The notes under the pieces were generated by a model. That model was given only the letters and a program-made list of their open reading frames with translations, ran no database searches and was not told where the DNA came from. The translations under genes were made by a program, and so were the position numbers. DNA of 21,807 nucleotides from JBFKPQ01 sp041628225 (GTDB lineage Bacteria; Actinomycetota; Acidimicrobiia; Spongiisociales; JAENVV01): NCBI GenBank assembly GCA_041628225.1, contig JBFKPQ010000023.1, forward strand, positions 1 through 21,807, in the 5' to 3' direction. The stretch's first letter is position 1. Each line of letters begins with the position of its first letter. Shown here piece after piece: positions 21,667 to 21,807 of this stretch.

Positions 21667-21807
21667 AGATGCATGGACTCGGCAACGACTTCGTCGTGCT
21701 GGAGGGCCCGGTCACGGTCGCGCCCGACGCCGTGGCCCGCTGGTGTGACCGCCGCCGGGGCATCGGTGCCGACGGGGTGTTGGTGGTCACGCCGGTCGAC
21801 GCCGGCC
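21654..21807 (+). CDS. dapF: diaminopimelate epimerase (N-terminal part)
   Basis: The first 51 codons of DapF, cut by the window end. DapF converts LL- to meso-diaminopimelate for lysine and peptidoglycan. The family start KMHGLGNDFVV is at residues 5-15, and CDRRRGIGADGVL follows, matching the conserved CxRxxGIGADG region (Cys in this place is near but not the catalytic pair). The GTG at 21654 overlaps the miaA stop by 13 nt. miaA-dapF adjacency is common in actinobacteria. Confidence 0.93.
   Translation, partial: MDFVKMHGLGNDFVVLEGPVTVAPDAVARWCDRRRGIGADGVLVVTPVDAG

Noticed and set aside
1..21807. CRISPR arrays, tRNA/rRNA genes, insertion sequences, prophage or defence genes
   Set aside because: No spaced repeat arrays, tRNA-like cloverleaf, transposase motif or defence-family protein was found; composition looks even across the window.

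Overview
The window is high-GC, densely coding bacterial DNA with many GTG starts, 4-nt stop/start overlaps and no mobile elements, tRNA or rRNA genes. Gene content suggests an actinobacterium, plausibly of the Acidimicrobiia. The evidence is a RamB-type regulator divergent from aceB-aceA, an actinobacterial LexA box (TCGAAC-N4-GTTCG) before recA, and a cinA-thpR-recA-rny-miaB-miaA-dapF order. The class-level placement is inference. The largest stretch without a gene is the 212 nt between recA and rny.

Layout. 3-2747: the end of a 2-oxoacid dehydrogenase operon (E1 alpha tail, E1 beta, E2). 2844-3610: an unrecognised pair, a secreted or anchored protein and a two-helix membrane protein, running into a convergent DUF305 membrane protein (3612-4166). 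4240-5214: a zinc-free quinone oxidoreductase. 5234-9651: the glyoxylate shunt module, with a RamB-like repressor on the minus strand divergent from malate synthase and isocitrate lyase, closed by a perfect TTCG-loop hairpin. 9712-11968: an archaeal-type (type II) GAPDH-like dehydrogenase, a small gene with an apparent CTG start, and a PHP-family histidinol-phosphatase-like enzyme. 11976-14666: a membrane protein joining a possible beta-grasp domain to a PPC-like beta domain, a convergent polysaccharide deacetylase, a flavin-reductase-like protein and a four-helix membrane protein. 14663-21807: cinA, thpR, recA, rny, miaB, miaA and the start of dapF, covering DNA repair, RNA turnover, tRNA modification and lysine/cell-wall precursor synthesis.

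Functional links. The dehydrogenase complex makes acyl-CoA, and acetyl-CoA is the substrate of the glyoxylate shunt controlled by the RamB-like protein. The recA neighbourhood is a conserved housekeeping block, but recX is absent from its usual place. Several genes appear to be leaderless, with a TANNNT hexamer 6-8 nt before the start codon. Two genes (10772 and 20746) have no ATG, GTG or TTG that fits and look CTG-initiated. No clearly new multi-gene system is evident. The most unusual items are the type II GAPDH homologue, the beta-grasp/TM/PPC protein, the CTG starts and the unrecognised membrane pair.
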